A stretch of DNA of 64,000 nt from positions 147,550 through 211,549 of the forward strand of contig CANMPK010000004.1 in assembly GCA_947499725.1 (NCBI GenBank), read 5' to 3'. Shown in pieces: positions 9,693-18,109 of the stretch. This DNA comes from an uncultured Paracoccaceae bacterium. GTDB lineage: Bacteria > Pseudomonadota > Alphaproteobacteria > Rhodobacterales > Rhodobacteraceae. The number at the start of each line of letters is the position of its first letter. Position 1 is the first letter of the stretch. The notes under the pieces were generated by a model that was given only the letters and a program-made list of their open reading frames with translations, had not been told where the DNA came from and made no database searches. The position numbers and the translations under genes were made by a program.

Positions 9693-10202
9693 ATGTTCCT
9701 TAAATTCGTTCAGAGGCAACGGTACCTTCGCCAACAAAGGCGGCGGCATCGTTGTTCACTTTATGTAATCGACGGATATTGCCTGGCAGTGCCGGTCTGC
9801 TTTGCATCGACAGTCTTCGCAGAGGTGCCGTCTAAATCCACAATTATTGAACTCTCAGATGCTGTCGGCCTTGGGAAGGGTATCGTCGAAGCCTTAGACT
9901 GTTCCGAAGATTTAATGCGAGGAAAGACGCATAATCAGGACTTTGTAAGCTCCTCAGAGGCATTTCACGAAAACATGGAACGGTTTCGAAAATCAATTGG
10001 CTGTAGCACAGCGCGCTTTGCGCGGGAGACTGAGTTGATTGCCTTTACGCGACAGGAGGGACAGCTTGAGATTGAGCGCATGAAGCCAGTGCATGGTAAA
10101 TTTGCCTATGAAGGCTCAGGTAAAGCGCCCAGTTTGATTGAACTTCCGGAAGCGCTGGATAAACGCAAAATTGGTCTGAAGGTTCAATCTTTGTTGCGTT
10201 AG
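9693..10202 (+). CDS. Hypothetical protein, unrecognised
   Basis: A 169-codon reading frame filling the gap between dnaE and slyX. I do not recognise the protein. The first 24 residues are very basic (QRQRYLRQQRRRHR) and are followed by a hydrophobic stretch ending CFASTVFAEV, which could be a poor signal peptide if the true start is internal; the rest is hydrophilic with two cysteines (CSEDL, CSTARF). Codon use is less GC-skewed at third positions than in its neighbours. No clear ribosome site precedes the ATG. It ends by overlapping the convergent slyX by 4 bases. It could be a lineage-specific exported protein or a decaying gene. Confidence 0.45.
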   Translation: MFLKFVQRQRYLRQQRRRHRCSLYVIDGYCLAVPVCFASTVFAEVPSKSTIIELSDAVGLGKGIVEALDCSEDLMRGKTHNQDFVSSSEAFHENMERFRKSIGCSTARFARETELIAFTRQEGQLEIERMKPVHGKFAYEGSGKAPSLIELPEALDKRKIGLKVQSLLR

Positions 10203-10393
10203 TAATGGGGCGGGCGCTCGTCGCCCATGACGACTCCGCCAGAGCCTGCGGATTCGCGGTCTGCTTCGCGCTCGAGCAGCATTTGCACGCGGCGCTTGAG
10301 GATTTGGATCTCGGTATCCTGACGGGCAACCACGTCGGAGAGCTCTTCGACGGTGTGTGTGAGGTGGGCGAGTTGTTCTTCGAGTTTTTGCAT
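10199..10393 (-). CDS. slyX: SlyX family protein
   Basis: A 64-residue protein made almost wholly of a heptad-type coiled coil (MQKLEEQLAHLTHTVEELSD onward, then VARQDTEIQILKRRVQML) with the C-terminal PPHY that marks the SlyX family. The role is unknown in all species; the family is small, cytoplasmic and named only from its position next to slyD in enterobacteria. The start at 10393 gives the usual family length; upstream in-frame Met codons would add up to 33 residues without family support. It is divergent from hisS, with 125 bases between the starts. Confidence 0.8.
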   Translation of the reverse strand: MQKLEEQLAHLTHTVEELSDVVARQDTEIQILKRRVQMLLEREADRESAGSGGVVMGDERPPHY

Positions 10394-10518
10394 GGGGATC
10401 AGGTACGGGTTTGTGCTGATTAGGTCAAGGAATGCGGCTTTGGTGCAGGCTTGGGTTGCTTGCAGCATGGGGCTGGGGTAAGTGCGGGCCACGTTATTTT
10501 TCTAAGGAAACCTGAGCG

Positions 10519-12015
10519 ATGGCAAAAGTGAAAAAAGCCCCGCGCCCTAAGGCGGTGACGCCCAAAGGGTTCCGCGATTATTTCGGCCCTGAAGTGACAG
10601 AGCGCGCCGAAATGCTGCATCAAATTGCAGGGGTTTATCATCGTTACGGGTTTGAAGCTTTGGAAAGCGCGGCGGTGGAAACCGTCGAGGCGCTTGGGAA
10701 GTTTTTGCCGGATGTGGATCGCCCGAATGAAGGCGTGTTTGCTTGGCAAGAGGCTGACGAAGATGGCAATGGCGATTGGATGGCCTTGCGCTATGATCTG
10801 ACGGCGCCTTTGGCGCGGGTTTATGCGCAGCACCGCAATGATTTGCCAACGCCGTATCGTCGCTATGCGATGGGGCCGGTTTGGCGCAATGAAAAACCGG
10901 GTCCGGGCCGATATCGTCAGTTTTATCAATGTGATGCGGATACTGTGGGCGCGGCCTCTGTGGCGGCGGATGCTGAGATTTGCGCGATGTTGTCTGACAC
11001 ATTGGAGACTGTTGGCATTCCGCGCGGGGATTACCTTGTGCGTGTGAACAACCGCAAGGTTTTGAACGGTGTTCTGGAGGCCATGGGCCTGCCGGAAGGC
11101 GATGGTGCGCGCGACAATGTGCTGCGCACGATCGATAAGTTCGACAAGGTTGGTGAGGCTGGCGTGCGTGAGCTGCTGACCAAGGGGCGTTTGGATGCCT
11201 CTGGTGCCTTTATCGATGGTGTTGGCCTGTCTGCGGACCAAGCCGAGCCGGTTTTGGCCTTCCTGACATCCAAGGCGGATGATGTGGCGAAGACCTTTGC
11301 GAATCTGCGGGGGGCCGTGGGTGGCTCTGCTGTGGGGGCGGAAGGGATTGCTGAGCTGGAGCAGATCGGTGATTTGCTGGCTGCGGGCGGTTATGGCGCG
11401 GATCGTATCGAGATTGACCCATCCGTTGTGCGTGGTCTTGGCTATTACACCGGACCGGTGTTTGAAGCTGAGCTGAGCTTTGAGATCTTTGATGAGAAAG
11501 GACGCAAGCGTCAGTTTGGATCGGTTTCCGGTGGTGGGCGTTATGATGATCTGGTGAAGCGTTTCACCGGTCAGTCTGTGCCTGCGACGGGGGTTTCCAT
11601 TGGTGTGGATCGCTTGCTGGCAGCATTGCGCGAAAAGGGCCGGATCGGCTCTGCTGTGACGGGGCCAGTTGTGGTGACCGTGATGGATAAGGCGCGTATG
11701 GCGGATTATCAGGCCATGGTGGCTGAGCTGCGCAATGCGGGCATTCGTGCAGAGGTCTATCTGGGCAATCCGAAGAACTTCGGCAACCAGTTGAAATATG
11801 CGGATAAGCGGAACTCTCCGATTGCTGTCATTGAAGGTGGTGATGAGCAAGAGCGCGGCGTTGTTCAGATCAAGGATTTGATCCTTGGCGCGAAGATTGC
11901 CGAGAGCGCGACTTTGGAAGAGTGGAAAGAACGTCCGAGCCAGTTTGAAGTGCCACGTGGTGAGCTGATCGCCAAGGTGCGTGAGATTTTGGCGAGCCAG
12001 AAGGGCGAGGCATAA
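10519..12015 (+). CDS. hisS: Histidine--tRNA ligase (eukaryote-like, alphaproteobacterial type)
   Basis: A class II aminoacyl-tRNA synthetase of 498 residues, longer than the roughly 420-residue enzyme of most bacteria. The histidyl-adenylate motifs have the eukaryotic/archaeal form: [14 protein letters not shown] rather than the LRPEGT form, and motif 2 [17 protein letters not shown]. The HisA-like motif [16 protein letters not shown] and motif 3 [13 protein letters not shown] are complete. AAGGAAA precedes the ATG. The stop codon overlaps the hisZ start by one base, so synthetase and ATP-phosphoribosyltransferase genes form a coupled hisS-hisZ-hisG operon. Confidence 0.97.
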   Translation: MAKVKKAPRPKAVTPKGFRDYFGPEVTERAEMLHQIAGVYHRYGFEALESAAVETVEALGKFLPDVDRPNEGVFAWQEADEDGNGDWMALRYDLTAPLARVYAQHRNDLPTPYRRYAMGPVWRNEKPGPGRYRQFYQCDADTVGAASVAADAEICAMLSDTLETVGIPRGDYLVRVNNRKVLNGVLEAMGLPEGDGARDNVLRTIDKFDKVGEAGVRELLTKGRLDASGAFIDGVGLSADQAEPVLAFLTSKADDVAKTFANLRGAVGGSAVGAEGIAELEQIGDLLAAGGYGADRIEIDPSVVRGLGYYTGPVFEAELSFEIFDEKGRKRQFGSVSGGGRYDDLVKRFTGQSVPATGVSIGVDRLLAALREKGRIGSAVTGPVVVTVMDKARMADYQAMVAELRNAGIRAEVYLGNPKNFGNQLKYADKRNSPIAVIEGGDEQERGVVQIKDLILGAKIAESATLEEWKERPSQFEVPRGELIAKVREILASQKGEA

Positions 12016-13100
12016 TGTCTGAGAAAGCAATCATTCGGGCACGTGCGCAGCAGTTGCGCGCGCGGTTTGAAGCGGCTGGGGCTGTTGTGGCTGAGACGCC
12101 TGTTTTGCAGCCAGCAGAGGTCTTGCTTGATCTCTACGGCGAAGACATCCGTGCCCGCGCCTATGTGACCAGCGATAGCCTGCTGGGCGAGCAGATGCTG
12201 CGTCCTGATTTCACTGTGCCTGTTGTGCAGATGCATATGGAGCATGGGGCCGAGCCTGCGCGCTATACTTATTCTGGTGAGGTGTTCCGTCGCCAAGAAG
12301 AGGACACGCGCCGCGCTAATGAATATACGCAAGTGGGCTATGAGATCTTTGATCGCGAAGCGCCTGCGGCGGCGGATGCCGAGGTGTTTGATCTGATCGG
12401 TCAGGCCTTGCAGCCTTTGAATGTGCGTGCGGCGACGGGTGATATTGGCCTGTTGCTGGCGGCTGTGCGTGGCTTGGATACGACCGATGCGCGTAAGGCT
12501 GCGCTTGAGCGTCATATCTGGCGCCCTCGTCGCTTCCGCGCCTTGATGGACCGTTTTGCGGGCCGTGTTGAGCCGCCTGCGAGCCGTTTGGCTTTGCTGG
12601 CGCAGGATGCGCCGATGCAGTCTGGCTTGCCGTTTATTGGTTTGCGCGGGCCGGAAGAAGTAGAGGCGCGGATTGACGCGCTGCGCGAAGATGCAGGTGC
12701 GATGCCGATTTCGCAGGGGCAGATTGATCTGTTGGATGCGCTGTTGAATGTGCGGGAAACTCTGCCGTTTGCCTTAGAACAGCTGCGTGATTTGGCGGTG
12801 GATATGCCTGCCATCACCGAGGCTGTGTATTGCCTGCAAGACCGGATCGAAGCGCTGGATAAGCGCGGTGTGAAGGTGGATGAGGTTGAGTTCGAAGGCA
12901 GCTTTGGGCGCACCAATATGGAATATTACGATGGGTTCGTCTTTGGCTTCTATGCCGAAGGGCGGGCTGATCTGCCGGCTGTGGCCTCTGGTGGGCGCTA
13001 TGATGCGCTGACCAAGGTGCTGGGGCAGGGGCGTGAAATTCCGGCTGTTGGCGCGGTGATCCGTCCTGAAGTGGTTCTGCAGTTGGAGGCAAGCGCATGA
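12015..13100 (+). CDS. hisZ: ATP phosphoribosyltransferase regulatory subunit HisZ
   Basis: A 361-residue paralogue of the histidyl-tRNA synthetase catalytic domain that has lost aminoacylation and instead binds short-form HisG, conferring histidine feedback inhibition. It keeps synthetase landmarks such as LRPDFTVPVVQMH, RYTYSGEVFRRQ and VASGGRYDAL, but not the full histidine-binding set. Its presence agrees with the short HisG encoded next. It overlaps hisS by 1 base and hisG by 4 bases. Confidence 0.95.
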   Translation: MSEKAIIRARAQQLRARFEAAGAVVAETPVLQPAEVLLDLYGEDIRARAYVTSDSLLGEQMLRPDFTVPVVQMHMEHGAEPARYTYSGEVFRRQEEDTRRANEYTQVGYEIFDREAPAAADAEVFDLIGQALQPLNVRAATGDIGLLLAAVRGLDTTDARKAALERHIWRPRRFRALMDRFAGRVEPPASRLALLAQDAPMQSGLPFIGLRGPEEVEARIDALREDAGAMPISQGQIDLLDALLNVRETLPFALEQLRDLAVDMPAITEAVYCLQDRIEALDKRGVKVDEVEFEGSFGRTNMEYYDGFVFGFYAEGRADLPAVASGGRYDALTKVLGQGREIPAVGAVIRPEVVLQLEASA

Positions 13101-13789
13101 CGATCAAATTGGGTGTGCCGTCCAAAGGGCGCTTGATGGAGAAGACCTTTGACTGGTTCGGTGCGCGGGGTGTGTCCTTGGCGCGCACGGGCTCTGATCG
13201 CGAATATGCGGGCAAGGTTGAAGGGATCGATGGCGTTGATTTGGTGCTGTTGAGCGCCAGTGAAATTCCGCGCGAATTGGCGGCAGGTCGCATTCATTTG
13301 GGTGTGACGGGTACGGATTTGGTGCGTGAAAAGCTGGGGCTGTGGGAGCAACAGGTTGAGGTGATGGCAGAGCTTGGCTTTGGCCGTGCGGACCTGATCA
13401 TTGCTGTGCCGCAGTGCTGGGTGGACGTGGATACCATCGACGATCTGGATGCGGCGGCGGCGGCTTTCCGCAAGACCCATGGGTTCCGTTTGCGGATTGC
13501 CACGAAGTACCACCGTTTGGTGCGGGAATTCCTGCGTGAAAACGGCGTGGCGGATTATCAGCTGGTGGACAGCCAAGGCGCCACAGAAGGCACGATCAAG
13601 AACATGACGGCTGAGGCTGTGGCGGATATCACTTCGACCGGTGAAACGCTGCGGGCGAACCACCTGAAGATTCTGTCAGATGGGATGATGCTGAAATCGC
13701 AGGCGACGTTGTTCCGTGCGCGCAAAGCACCGATGGATGATGCAGAACGTCAGGTTCTGAATGCGCTGATTGAAAAGATGGGGATGTAG
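13097..13789 (+). CDS. hisG: ATP phosphoribosyltransferase, short form
   Basis: Catalyses the first step of histidine synthesis, joining ATP and PRPP to give phosphoribosyl-ATP. At 230 residues it is the short HisG that lacks the C-terminal regulatory domain and depends on HisZ. Visible family features are VPSKGRLMEKT at the N-terminus, the LGVTGTDLV loop, and the PRPP-binding segment DSQGATEGTIKNM. It is the last gene of hisS-hisZ-hisG; the convergent hisN-like gene ends 25 bases further on, so two histidine operons meet here. Confidence 0.96.
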   Translation: MTIKLGVPSKGRLMEKTFDWFGARGVSLARTGSDREYAGKVEGIDGVDLVLLSASEIPRELAAGRIHLGVTGTDLVREKLGLWEQQVEVMAELGFGRADLIIAVPQCWVDVDTIDDLDAAAAAFRKTHGFRLRIATKYHRLVREFLRENGVADYQLVDSQGATEGTIKNMTAEAVADITSTGETLRANHLKILSDGMMLKSQATLFRARKAPMDDAERQVLNALIEKMGM

Positions 13790-13814
13790 GGCCGCGGCTC
13801 TACCTCCCATTTGC

Positions 13815-14588
13815 TTACCCATTCAAAGTATTGAGTACCTTTTGGTGCAGGGTCTGATTGGCCGTGGCCACGATGGCGCCGCTTGCGTTCAGATCAAGCG
13901 GTTCGCCTTGCCAATCTGTGATCTGACCGCCTGCTTCTGTGACGACAGGCACGAGGGCGCAGATGTCATAGGCATCAAGATCATCGCCGTTCAAACAGAC
14001 ATCAATCAAACCGCGCGCCAGCGAGCCGTAAGCAGGCGAGCCGCCATCATAAACGATGGTTTTGCCGCGTTTGGCCAGGCTTTTGAAACCTTGTTTGGAC
14101 TGCACGAAGCTTTTCGGATTGGCGAGGCTGATCACCGCTTCGCCAAGGCTGGTTTGAGCGCTGGTGTGGATGGGGCGGTCTGCGAAGGTGACGCCGTGAT
14201 CTTTCACCGCGACGAAGCGCAGGCCCGCGAGGGGCAGGTCGATCACGCCCAGCACAGGCGCGCCGTCTTGGCAGAGGCTGATCAGGGTTGAGAAATTCAG
14301 CAGGCCTGTGGCGAATTGGCGGGTGCCGTCGATGGGATCAAGCACCCACGTGTAAGCGCTGTCTCTGGTTTCTGCGCCGAACTCTTCGCCGAGGATGCTG
14401 TGATCGGGGAAGGTGCTGGTGATGCGTTCGCGCCAGAGGCTTTCGATGGAGAGATCGGCTTGGGTCAGAGAGGAGCCGTCTTCTTTGTAGGTGACATCGA
14501 GCTGGCCGCGCCATGCGTCTTCAGCGATTTGATTGCCAAGGTCTGCGAGGCTTAGTGCAAAAGTGCGAAAGCGTTTCAGATCAGTCAT
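13815..14588 (-). CDS. hisN: Inositol monophosphatase family protein, probable histidinol-phosphatase
   Basis: A 257-residue Mg-dependent phosphatase. Metal-binding motifs are GEEFG at 67-71 and DPIDGT at 84-89, followed by the late DAYDICAL segment in place of the usual W-D-x-A-x-G. The Arg after DPIDGT and the YDICAL motif fit the HisN subgroup (histidinol phosphate to histidinol) better than true inositol monophosphatase, and the location beside hisG supports this. It is on the opposite strand and must be transcribed separately. Inositol or other sugar phosphate specificity cannot be excluded. Confidence 0.85.
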   Translation of the reverse strand: MTDLKRFRTFALSLADLGNQIAEDAWRGQLDVTYKEDGSSLTQADLSIESLWRERITSTFPDHSILGEEFGAETRDSAYTWVLDPIDGTRQFATGLLNFSTLISLCQDGAPVLGVIDLPLAGLRFVAVKDHGVTFADRPIHTSAQTSLGEAVISLANPKSFVQSKQGFKSLAKRGKTIVYDGGSPAYGSLARGLIDVCLNGDDLDAYDICALVPVVTEAGGQITDWQGEPLDLNASGAIVATANQTLHQKVLNTLNG

Positions 14589-14674
14589 CAGAGGCCCATA
14601 TTGAATGCTGCAGTTACGGGCTGATTATCGGGGCTGTGTAACGGTTGAATGACTTGCATTGCTGGAGAGCGTGC

Positions 14675-14713
14675 AAAAAAACACCCGCGGCTGATTAGGC
14701 GCGCGGGTGTTTT
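14675..14713 (-). terminator. Bidirectional-looking hairpin terminator
   Basis: AAAACACCCGCG at 14678-14689 pairs perfectly with CGCGGGTGTTTT at 14702-14713 (12 bp, 12-base loop). Seven T residues follow on the minus strand and TTTTGATTTT on the plus strand. It lies just after the stop of the 587-residue secreted protein and before the hisN-like gene on the same strand, so it separates these two transcripts. Confidence 0.85.
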
Positions 14714-14734
14714 GATTTTAAAGGTTTGTGTGGC

Positions 14735-16498
14735 TTACCAGCAGCTTACGAGGACCGTCATGTCGCCTGCGTGGGCTGTTAGATCTTCTGGTGCCATCAC
14801 GCCGTTGGTTTCAGCAGAAGAAGCAGAGATACCTTCTGCGCCAAGCAGTTCCAGAATGGCTGCGCCGTCAGCGGCGAAGCTGACGTCTGCTGGCAATTGA
14901 CGGTCTGTGCCGCCTGCTTGCGGCAAGAGCATGCCAAGAACAGAGCCGCCTGTATCAAACACGGGGCCACCTGCGTCGCCCGGCAGCGGGGCCAGAGCGA
15001 GACGTGTCAGTTCTTCTTCGCCCTGAAGGCCACGGACATCCGCGAGTGTTCCGAAGGTGACTGTTGGCGCGCCGAGCAAGCCACCAAAGGAGTAGCCCGC
15101 AACGGCAACTTCAGAGTTCAGTCGGGCTTCGCCGGAACGGAAGCTCGCAACTGCGATTGGCGCGAGTGCCGTCTGTGGCTTGAGCAGAGCCACGCCAAGC
15201 TGTTCGTTTACGCCGATGAGTTCAGCTTCGTATTGCTCTTCCAAAGTGATGCTACGGCAGTTGCCGACTGCATCGGCAGTTGTCACAACCGCGCCAGAGG
15301 CGTTGATAAAGAAACCGGACCGAGTGCGTTGTGGTTTGCGAATTTCCAAGCCGGAGAGCAGGGCGAGATCTTGCGCGGCGTCTTCGCCAATGGATGGATC
15401 CATCACGCCATCAATACGTGTGAAAGAACTGCGCATTTCAGAGAGAAGGCGGCGGCGGCGTTCTTCGTCGCCCGCTGGCCAAACCAGTGTGAAGCCTTTG
15501 ATTTCGCCATCTTGCAGGGACACTTCGGTGTGGCTGATGCGCGTTGCGTCTTCGCCTACAAGGGTGAAGCTGCGGTTTCTGCGCTCACGCGGGCCATCGA
15601 GCGGCACCATCTCAAGGGTTTGCATGATGTCGTACAGGCCAAAGAGCGTGGTTTGATCGCCCGCTTGGCTGATCAGAATAACCTGAGCGTCTACGTCTGC
15701 AGTTGGGTTGTAGGTTGCAAATGGGTACTCGGTGGTGCCGAGCGCGACGACATCGGTTGGGATGAGCATCTCAATACCAACAGTGGTGTTCGTGACAGTT
15801 TGAAGGCCCAAGCCTTCTAGGACGGCATCGTATTGCGCTTTCAGCTCGATGCGTTGGGCTGTCGTCAGAACGCCAGTCGTTTCGTAGTTGTTTGCGGCCT
15901 GCCAAGCAGACATGGAGGCGCGGGTGCCGCGACCAAAAGAGCCATCGATGGCTGCATTGTAAAAGCCGGCCCATTGCAACCAGGTTTGCAAGTCTCTCTT
16001 TTCATCCCGTGTCAGGCGCGCTTCACTGGCGCGGGCTTCGCGTGGGGTTTCGTCTGCTGGCGTCACTTGGGTGATTTCAGCCACTGGTTCGTTCACAGAA
16101 TTTTGAGTGATTTCAGACGTCTGTTCACCCACTGAATCCACTGGGTTCACGCGAACGTCCAAAAGATTCGCACCAATCGGCCAAAATTGGCTGCGGAAAG
16201 AGGATGTGAACGCGATGTAAGAGTCGCGTGGGATCAAGCCTTGGCTGCGATATCCGCGCAGGACTGTTTCTGCATCGGCACGTGTGTAAGGGCCAAGCGC
16301 AATACCATACCATCCGCCGCCAAGTGCGAAGCCGTTCACGTCTTCTAATACGTTGGCATACTTGATGATTTCTTGATTTGTCGCGGCCAAGCTAGAGTGC
16401 GCTTCGATTTGGACCCATGCTGCATCTTCCTGCTGCGCAAAGGCAGATTGAACGGAGAAAGTCAGGATAAATAGGAGGGTCGTTAAGAAGCGCTGCAT
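14735..16498 (-). CDS. Secreted trypsin-fold protein with peptidoglycan-binding domain, catalytic triad absent
   Basis: A 587-residue exported protein. Residues 1-21 are a signal peptide ending SAFAQ. Residues about 25-100 resemble a SPOR-like repeat (AWVQIEAHSS, GGGWYGIALGPYTR). Residues about 160-220 are a peptidoglycan_binding_1 domain (LQTWLQWAGFYNAAIDGSFG). Residues about 375-560 have the trypsin/DegP fold with the last-strand motif LPGDAGGPVFD. All three triad positions appear changed: Asp409 where VVTNAHVV has His, Gly435 where DLALL has Asp, and Ala509 where GDSGGP has Ser. The fold is kept but proteolysis is unlikely; a binding or scaffolding role in the envelope is inferred. It is a single-gene transcript, divergent from glyQ. 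Confidence 0.85.
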   Translation of the reverse strand: MQRFLTTLLFILTFSVQSAFAQQEDAAWVQIEAHSSLAATNQEIIKYANVLEDVNGFALGGGWYGIALGPYTRADAETVLRGYRSQGLIPRDSYIAFTSSFRSQFWPIGANLLDVRVNPVDSVGEQTSEITQNSVNEPVAEITQVTPADETPREARASEARLTRDEKRDLQTWLQWAGFYNAAIDGSFGRGTRASMSAWQAANNYETTGVLTTAQRIELKAQYDAVLEGLGLQTVTNTTVGIEMLIPTDVVALGTTEYPFATYNPTADVDAQVILISQAGDQTTLFGLYDIMQTLEMVPLDGPRERRNRSFTLVGEDATRISHTEVSLQDGEIKGFTLVWPAGDEERRRRLLSEMRSSFTRIDGVMDPSIGEDAAQDLALLSGLEIRKPQRTRSGFFINASGAVVTTADAVGNCRSITLEEQYEAELIGVNEQLGVALLKPQTALAPIAVASFRSGEARLNSEVAVAGYSFGGLLGAPTVTFGTLADVRGLQGEEELTRLALAPLPGDAGGPVFDTGGSVLGMLLPQAGGTDRQLPADVSFAADGAAILELLGAEGISASSAETNGVMAPEDLTAHAGDMTVLVSCW

Positions 16499-16650
16499 GG
16501 TAATCGAAGCCTTTTATTGGCGAAATTTTCTAATTATTGGTTCTTTTATCAATTTCCCTGCCTCTTGCACGCTTAAATTAACCTTTGGCGCAATTGACCC
16601 GCTGGGCTGATGGGCATAGGAACAACCGGCGTTTGAATAAGGGCAAGGCC

Positions 16651-17583
16651 ATGACACATACGGACAGCACTCCGCGATCCTTTCAAGAGATTATCCTGCG
16701 GCTTCAAGCTTATTGGGCAAAGCAGGGCTGCGCGATCATGCAACCTTATGACATGGAAGTTGGCGCGGGTACGTTTCACCCAGCAACGACTTTGCGTTCT
16801 TTGGGCGGAAAATCTTGGGCTGCGGCCTATGTTCAGCCGTCTCGTCGCCCGACGGATGGCCGTTATGGTGAGAACCCGAACCGCTTGCAGCACTATTACC
16901 AGTATCAGGTGCTGATCAAACCAAGCCCACCGAACCTGCAAGAGCTGTATCTTGGCTCTTTGAAGGCCATCGGCATCGACATGGACTTGCACGATATCCG
17001 CTTTGTGGAAGACGATTGGGAAAGCCCAACGCTTGGCGCTTGGGGTCTGGGTTGGGAAGTTTGGTGTGACGGGATGGAAGTGTCTCAGTTCACCTATTTC
17101 CAACAGGTTGGCGGCCATGACTGCGCGCCGGTGTCTGGCGAGCTGACCTATGGTTTGGAACGTCTGGCGATGTACATCCTTGGCGTCGATCACGTGATGG
17201 ACATGCCTTATAATGATCCTGACACGCCAATTGCGCTGACATACGGTGATGTGTTCAAGCAGACCGAAGAAGAATACGCGCGCTGGAACTTTGACGTGGC
17301 CAACACTGAAGTGTTGCTGCGCCACTTTGAAGAAGCCGAAGCGGAATGTGAGAACATTCTGGCGCAAGAGCACATCGACCCAAAAACCGGCAAGCGCATC
17401 ATCATGGCGCATCCGGCCTATGATCAGTGCATCAAAGCCAGCCACATCTTTAACCTTCTGGATGCGCGCGGCGTGATCTCGGTGACTGAACGCCAAGCCT
17501 ATATTGGCCGCGTGCGTGCCTTGGCCAAGCAATGTGCGGATGCCTTTGTGCAGACCGAGGCCGCAGGCGGGGCAGCCGCGTGA
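16651..17583 (+). CDS. glyQ: Glycine--tRNA ligase alpha subunit
   Basis: A 310-residue catalytic alpha subunit of the bacterial alpha2-beta2 glycyl-tRNA synthetase. It begins [20 protein letters not shown] and contains [17 protein letters not shown] and [18 protein letters not shown], all family hallmarks. The start at [11 protein letters not shown] is used because AGGGCAAGG precedes it; an earlier in-frame ATG at 16585 would add 22 unrelated residues. It is followed without a gap by a small membrane protein gene and then glyS. Confidence 0.97.
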   Translation: MTHTDSTPRSFQEIILRLQAYWAKQGCAIMQPYDMEVGAGTFHPATTLRSLGGKSWAAAYVQPSRRPTDGRYGENPNRLQHYYQYQVLIKPSPPNLQELYLGSLKAIGIDMDLHDIRFVEDDWESPTLGAWGLGWEVWCDGMEVSQFTYFQQVGGHDCAPVSGELTYGLERLAMYILGVDHVMDMPYNDPDTPIALTYGDVFKQTEEEYARWNFDVANTEVLLRHFEEAEAECENILAQEHIDPKTGKRIIMAHPAYDQCIKASHIFNLLDARGVISVTERQAYIGRVRALAKQCADAFVQTEAAGGAAA

Positions 17584-18107
17584 TTGGTAAGATACTCGGA
17601 GGGTTCATCGTCGTGTCGGCATTGGCCATGGGCATTGCGCTCTATTATTTCCAAACACAGGCCTTTTACGAACCTGTCGCTGCAACAGGCGAGCGGGACG
17701 TTCAGGTGACTCTGCTGGCTTCTGGTCAGCCAGAGCCGATCTTGTTTGAGGATTTCGAGGCGATTGACGCCGATAGCTCTCCGATCCGCTATCGCGCGTG
17801 TTTCAAGACCATTCAAAGCCAAGCCATGATGAGCGAGACTTATGAGGCTTATGAAGGTGCGGAACCTTTGGTCGCGCCGGATTGGTTTGATTGCTTTGAC
17901 GCATCCGAAATTGGCAACGCGCTGGAAAGCGGCGAGGCCATTGCCTTTATGGGCACTGAAAATATTGAATATGGCATCGATCGCGTGATCGCGGTTCTGC
18001 CAGATGGCCGGGGCTTTGCCTGGCATCAAATCAACGAATGTGGCGCGCAAGTCTTTGACGGCGAAGATGCGCCGGACACTTGCCCGCCTAAACCGGAAGG
18101 CCAATAA
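17580..18107 (+). CDS. Small membrane-anchored protein of unknown function between glyQ and glyS
   Basis: A 175-residue protein that I can place only by context. The start is GTG at 17580, overlapping the glyQ stop in a GTGA junction, which gives an N-terminus [22 protein letters not shown]: one transmembrane anchor with about 150 residues probably outside. The soluble part has four cysteines (RYRACF, DCFDAS, NECGAQ, DTCPP) that could form two disulfides in the periplasm. It ends 2 bases before glyS, so it is made from the same message as both synthetase subunits. No link to translation is visible in its sequence; the function is unknown. Confidence 0.85.
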   Translation: MIGKILGGFIVVSALAMGIALYYFQTQAFYEPVAATGERDVQVTLLASGQPEPILFEDFEAIDADSSPIRYRACFKTIQSQAMMSETYEAYEGAEPLVAPDWFDCFDASEIGNALESGEAIAFMGTENIEYGIDRVIAVLPDGRGFAWHQINECGAQVFDGEDAPDTCPPKPEGQ

Positions 18108-18109
18108 CC

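Noticed and set aside
10420..12030. 536-codon open frame on the minus strand
   Set aside because: Antisense to hisS across its whole length; no recognisable domain and low-complexity composition.
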